Assembly (NCBI RefSeq): GCF_028640845.1
Contig: NC_080539.1
Span: forward strand, 106,356,554 to 106,420,553
Direction of reading: 5' to 3'
DNA: 64,000 nt
Source: Ahaetulla prasina
Taxonomy: Eukaryota > Chordata > Lepidosauria > Squamata > Colubridae
Of this stretch, positions 54,301-60,300 are shown one piece after another. The notes beneath the pieces are model-generated. The model had not been told where the DNA came from. It did not search any database and worked only from the letters and a program-made list of their open reading frames with translations. Position 1 is the first letter of the stretch. Every line of letters starts with the position of its first letter. The translations under genes were made by a program, and so were the position numbers.

Positions 54301-57300
54301 AAACGAATCTTTGCAATGCTATTTAAAAAGACAGTGTGCCCTGTGCTAAACTTTTTAGGAATGTTAAGCCAGAACACGGTGGAAAGATGCAACCACTGTA
54401 CCATTCTTGCTTTTTGTTTTGTAGTTTTTTTACTAGCTTTGTTAATACTTTAGTATTTTTGTTTTTATGGTTTTAATTGTAAGCCACCCAGAATCACTTT
54501 GTAGAGTGAGATGGGCTGTATATAAATTTAATAAGTAAATAATAAATAAATAAAAATTAAATAAATAAATGCAATCCTTACAAACTTGAATCGTATATAA
54601 TATTTGAGAAGGAACACATGGGATCTATGCTCAGAGTGAGGGTAGCAGGCTGATTCATCTCTCTTATAATATTACAAACATTATATAATGGGCAGTCTAA
54701 GAGTGCTTTCTCATCTCTTCATATTATGGGCAATGCTGTCCAACTGGGAGTGGAACTCACAATTGGGTTTTTATATAAAGGGCATTTTTGTCAAGTCTGT
54801 CAATACCATGGCTTAGGACCGGGGTATTTGCGAGACCGCCTTCTGCCACCGATTGCCTCCCAACGACCTGTGCACTCCCACAGAGCGGGCCTCCTCAGGG
54901 TGCCGTCGACCAAACAATGTAGGTTGGCGGCCCCCAGTGGGAGGGCCTTCTCTGTGGCGGCACCAGCCCTATGGAACAAGTTACCTCCAGGGTTACACCA
55001 ACTCCCTACCTCCGGGCCTTCAAACGTGAACTGAAGACTTTATTATTTCACCGAGCGGGACTAAGACATATTTTAGCGAAATTTTAATGGGTTTTAATCG
55101 GTCTTTGACCGTTTTAGTGATTCGGCCAGTAAATATTTGCTTTTAATTGTTTTTAAATATTGTTATTTATTATATTTATATTGTATTGGTCTGTGTATTT
55201 TAATATTGGCTGTAAACCGCCCTGAGTCCTTCAGGAGATGGTGCGGTATAGAAATGTAATTATAAATAAATAATAAATAAATACCAATACAAGGGTAACA
55301 GTACAGCGCTAAGCTTAGATCAAGAAGTTCCCAACTGAACTTCTGAAATGATTAAGCTGACTTTCAGACTACGCTGTTTTCCCTACTTCCCCTCCCCGCC
55401 CAGTGGTGAAATCCAATTTTTTTTAACTACCGGTTCTTTGGGCGTGGCTTGGTGGGCATGGTGTGGCTTGGTGGCTGTGGCTTGGTGGGCATGGCAGGGG
55501 AAGGATACTGCAAAATCACCATTCCCTCCCCACTCTGGGGCCAGCAAGAGGTGGTATTTGCTGGTTCTCCGAACTGCTCAAAATTTCTGCTACCGGTTCT
55601 CCAGAACCTGTCAGAGTCTGCTGGATTTCACCCCTGCCCTTCCCCCAAAAGTAAAAGGGAGAAGATGATAATAGTCCTTAATTTCCCTCAGACAACTCCA
55701 ACCAGGCAGAAAGGCATGAAGGATGATTCAAGCAGGTCACTAGCCTTAAGTCCTTGTGTAGCTTCAAGAGGCACTACCCTGACACATCCCCCACCCCCAA
55801 TTAAATTTCATGAAACTTTATCTGGTCATTCCCAAAGGAAGGCAACCAGTCTGAGGAGATTTTTGTAATATAGGTAGAATACAATAAACTTGCTGATTTT
55901 GAACCTTTCACGAGTGGATCTGGCTACTTGCGCCTGATATGCAAGCAAGGTATATATGTTCTGAACATAGCTGTTTCAGTTTTGATATGATGCATTAACA
56001 TCAGTCTCATGCATTTGTACTAAACGAGGAAAGACGAGGAGAGATTCTGGCAATTTACCAGAACATGCAAAGGAAAACACTGAAGGTGTGGTCAATTGTT
56101 CCAGTTTTGATATGACAAGGATATAACAAGGATTGTTTTAAAGGAAGGAAAGCCAAGAGACATAATTTCCCAGAACACATACAAAGGGAAGCATTAAAGG
56201 TTGGATCAACCCAAAGCAAACTGGGGAAAATGAAAGCACACAGCAAAAGAGTGTTCACAATATAGCACAGAACAAGACAGAGGTTAAAGAGCACTCAAAT
56301 TTCAGGCTAGCTTCTCGTGGCCTCCTACCTCAGTGCAAATTATAGCAGGAGGAAAGTCAATGTGTATATGCCTTGACCTCTGTCTGCTTCCCTGTGAGCC
56401 AGAAGCTGCACAGTGAGAATGCTGATTCAAGTGGAAGCCAAGACAGGGGTAGTTTTTATGACAATAGATGAGCAGTGGAGAGGTGGGAGTGAGAGTATCA
56501 TTTAGAGAGATTATTCATTACATGTTAAATGTTCCATTTTAATGAAGTCTGCATAATAATGGCATTTTTAATATTTTTAATATTTTAATAATCCCTATGA
56601 CATGAAAGTTATGAGATGTTCATATTACTTTCCTCATTCTTAAGACATTGGCTTAAATTAAACATATAATAATAGATTGCTCAATACACAGACAGAACGT
56701 TAATTTTCTTGCAGGGTTTCTATTACATTTTATTATTCTTTCTCCAAAGCAAGAGGTGATGAGGGTAGCATGGATAACAGTGTGGAATATTGATTAAAGA
56801 CTAGGATCTAGAACAATGTTTCTCAACCACAACAACTTTGAAGTAGGGGGGTTTCAATTGCAGGCTGAGGGATTCTGGGAGTTGAAATCATATCACTTGA
56901 AGATGCTGAGGATGACTAATACTGATCTTGAAGTTCCAGGTACAAGTCCCCCGTCACCTTAGTAGTTTTCGGGGTGAGTTTGGGCCAATCATTCTCAGCC
57001 CGATCTATGTCACAAGGTTATTGTAGTGGGGGGAAAGCAGGAAGTAGGAGTATTAATATACAGTATGTTATTTGAGTTCTTGAACAAAAACAAGGATATG
57101 AATAAGAAATAAATACTTTTATGAACAAAACAAAATTCTGTTGATGACTTATAATACATGGGAACTAAAATGATTAAGCAGTTGTTCATTGTACTGGAAC
57201 ATACGAAGAAATTCCAGTAAAGGATTACCAAGTGGGAGGACAAGCCACAACAGAAATGAAGTATTTGTCTAAAAGAAAAAAAAAAAGCGGGGGAGACAAG

Positions 57301-60300
57301 CAGAAAAGTGCATAAAGGACAGGAAGAAATGAAATCAGTTTATTATAGCTGAACTCAGTTGGACTGAGTTTTTGATTGTAAGCTACCCAGAGTTATTACA
57401 GTGAGATAGGGGATGCAGAAATGTGTCGAATAAATTAAAAAAAAATAGGGCTGGTCCCTATAAAACTTGTAACAAGTTAATGACAGTGTAGAGATCCTAC
57501 CTCCATCCCACCAAAAATATCAGTGGTAATAAAGCAAGTCAATGACTCAGTCAAAGGTTTTGACTGCCATGGATGTCATTGATGGGCGCAACATCCTTGT
57601 TCTGATAATGGCTAGTATATATAAATTTACAGAGGTAACTGTCAACTATTGCTCAGTAACTTTAAACCTAAAATAACCTGTTTGGCGGGGGTGGGGGGAG
57701 ACAACATAATTTATCTAATTGATCAGTGCATGAAACTCATTGGAGGGCGGAAACATCTTGTCAATCAAAAAAATAACAAGATTCTCAAATGCTTTCTCAT
57801 TTTCATTATTTACGTATCTGAAGTACCGCGGTCTGCCTGTATCTCATATACAGGCCTCTAAACATTTGCATTAGTTTGAAATAATGCTTTTCAATAAAAG
57901 AAGCAGAACTGTGACTATTTACTTATGAAGCAAAGCAACCTTGTTTTCTTAATCTGCTTGTTAAACCTGCTTACCCTTTTGGACACTGAGAAGCACTAGA
58001 AGAGGCACACTGATCTTTCAGCCATGATGTTTCTCCTGAAAAACACATATGAGAAGATGGACTTTAATTGCTGGCATTTAGATTAAAAAGAGACACAAAG
58101 AGGTTATCTTGTTTAACTTGAGGAAAGTTAAATGAATGAATACAAATGAATTAAGTCCACAGATGCACAATATATTCTATTAGCTGTATGGTTAGGAAAT
58201 TAACCAAACAAATTTGTTTCTGAGGTAAAAAGGGAGGTATGAATATGCCTGACTAAACTTTGCTGTAACCCAGATGATTGCAATACAGTTGAGATAAAGT
58301 AAAGAGATTAAATCTGACACAAACTGGCAGGGGATTTCCAGAAGGAAGTTAACTTGGGTACTAAAAATCTGGTTACGCTGATCTATAGTTAAAAAAAAAA
58401 ACCTAAGGAAATAGGATCCTTAAGGTAAAAAGAGTTAATTATTAAGGGAAACAAAATGGAAGCTGCTGGTAGATAGCTTGGAGTCATTAAGAAAATCAGA
58501 ACTCTTGCCTCAGGCAAGAGAAAGAAATTGAGTTCCCAAACTAAAAAGATTTAACGAAGAGAAACAAATGCGGAGCTATAGATAGACATACATACATACA
58601 TACGTACATACATGCATACATAGAAGCATACATACATAGACTAAGAAATCAATGCGAAATAGTTCTAAAATTACTCAGGAAGAGCTAAAACATCAGAACC
58701 TTGGAAATCTGAATGTGTTTCCCCTCTCCTTTCTCTCTCTATGTCTAATTTGGAAAGGGGCATGACTGAGATGTTTACTCAAATTACTTTCTTGGAATGG
58801 ACTCAAGCCTCACTCATCTGATAGCAATTCTTCTTTCTGATCTTCAAGACCATTTCCTAGGTCTTCGATATACAGGGAAGATACGAGAAGAACAGACAAA
58901 GATTAGTTTGGACAGCAACAGCTAGAAAAAAGATAAGGTTAGCCTAGAAACCTTTTAATCTTAAAGATATAAAAGGAATGCAAGACAAGCTTCAAGTTAA
59001 GGAGAGGGGAAAAAACTACTCATGAATAAGCAAAAGATAAAAGTGGTTTTTCCCCCTCCACCACCTTGCCCAACTGTTCCACTTCTTGCAATTGACAAAA
59101 GAGATAAAGTAGCTTTAGTGGAACAAAGGCTTCAGGAGTTTTGGTTGGCAACAAACCAACAGAAAAAGACCTAAGTAGGCAGTTTAAAATGAGAAGTCAC
59201 CTCACAGGGCAGTTACTACAATGCACTTGAGATAGAGCCATTCTTGAAGATAATTGCAGTGATGCAAGCAGTTAAGGAGATTCCATCTCTATTATGTAAG
59301 GTACATAGGTTACCAAAAGTTTGTAGAGAAAAAGCACCTTTGGGATAGGTAGGTTACCAAAAAGCTTCCAGGTGGAGATCAAAAGTGTAAACTATCACTT
59401 ATCAAACCAGGGGTGGGCTTAATTTTTTTTACTACCGGTTCTGTGGGCGTGGCTTGGTGGGCGTGGCAGGGGAAGGGTATTGTAAAATCTCCATTCCCAC
59501 CCCACTTCAGGGGAAGGTTACTGCAAAATCCCCATTCCCTCCCGATCATCTGGCACTCGGGAGGCAGAGAATAGATGGGGGTGGAGCCTATCAGAGGTGA
59601 TATTTACCAGTTCTCCAAACTGCTCAAAAGTTTCCGTTCTCCAGAACTGGTCAGAACCTGCTGAAACCCACCTCTTCCATTATTTCTGTCTATCCCAAAA
59701 GATCTGGGAGAACAGATGTGCTTTGTATCCTATCTATTAAGCCGCGGGCTTAAAACATATTTATTTAATTGTGCAGGGCTGAGCTAAATTTTAAATTACT
59801 GGCTTTTAAATTGGCTTTTATTCTATATTTTTAATTTTAAATTAACAGGCTTTTAGAATAAGTTTTTTAATTGTTTTTATATTCTTTATACTGTATTTAT
59901 GTGTTTTTAAATGCCTGTACACCGCCCTGAGTCCTTCGGGAGATAGGGCGGTATATAAATTTGATCAATAAATAAATAAATAAATAAATATTAAGCAAAG
60001 CCATCTGATAGGATCCCAGAAACATGTCTTTTGTGTCTGCGGTATGGAATAGCACCCTCCCAGAAGTTCAGACTTCCTGAATCCTGCAAGAATCAATGTT
60101 TCTCAAACTTGACAGCTTTAAGATGTGTGGACTTCAATTCCCGGAATTCTCTAGCCAGCACTGCTTTAAATGATATCTGGCAACGTGTTTCTTCCCTCAG
60201 GCACTGGGAATGTTAAGAGTGTCCCCCATCACACATGAATTTCTGTTTCAGTTAATGTATATCTGTTTCCTCAGTTACGGTATGTGCAATGTCATCCTTA

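Noticed and set aside
55401..55636. Protein-coding gene from the overlapping 106- and 139-codon frames
   Set aside because: The frames are translations of a hAT-type repeat with inverted ends; the same sequence recurs at 87-353 and 59408-59675.
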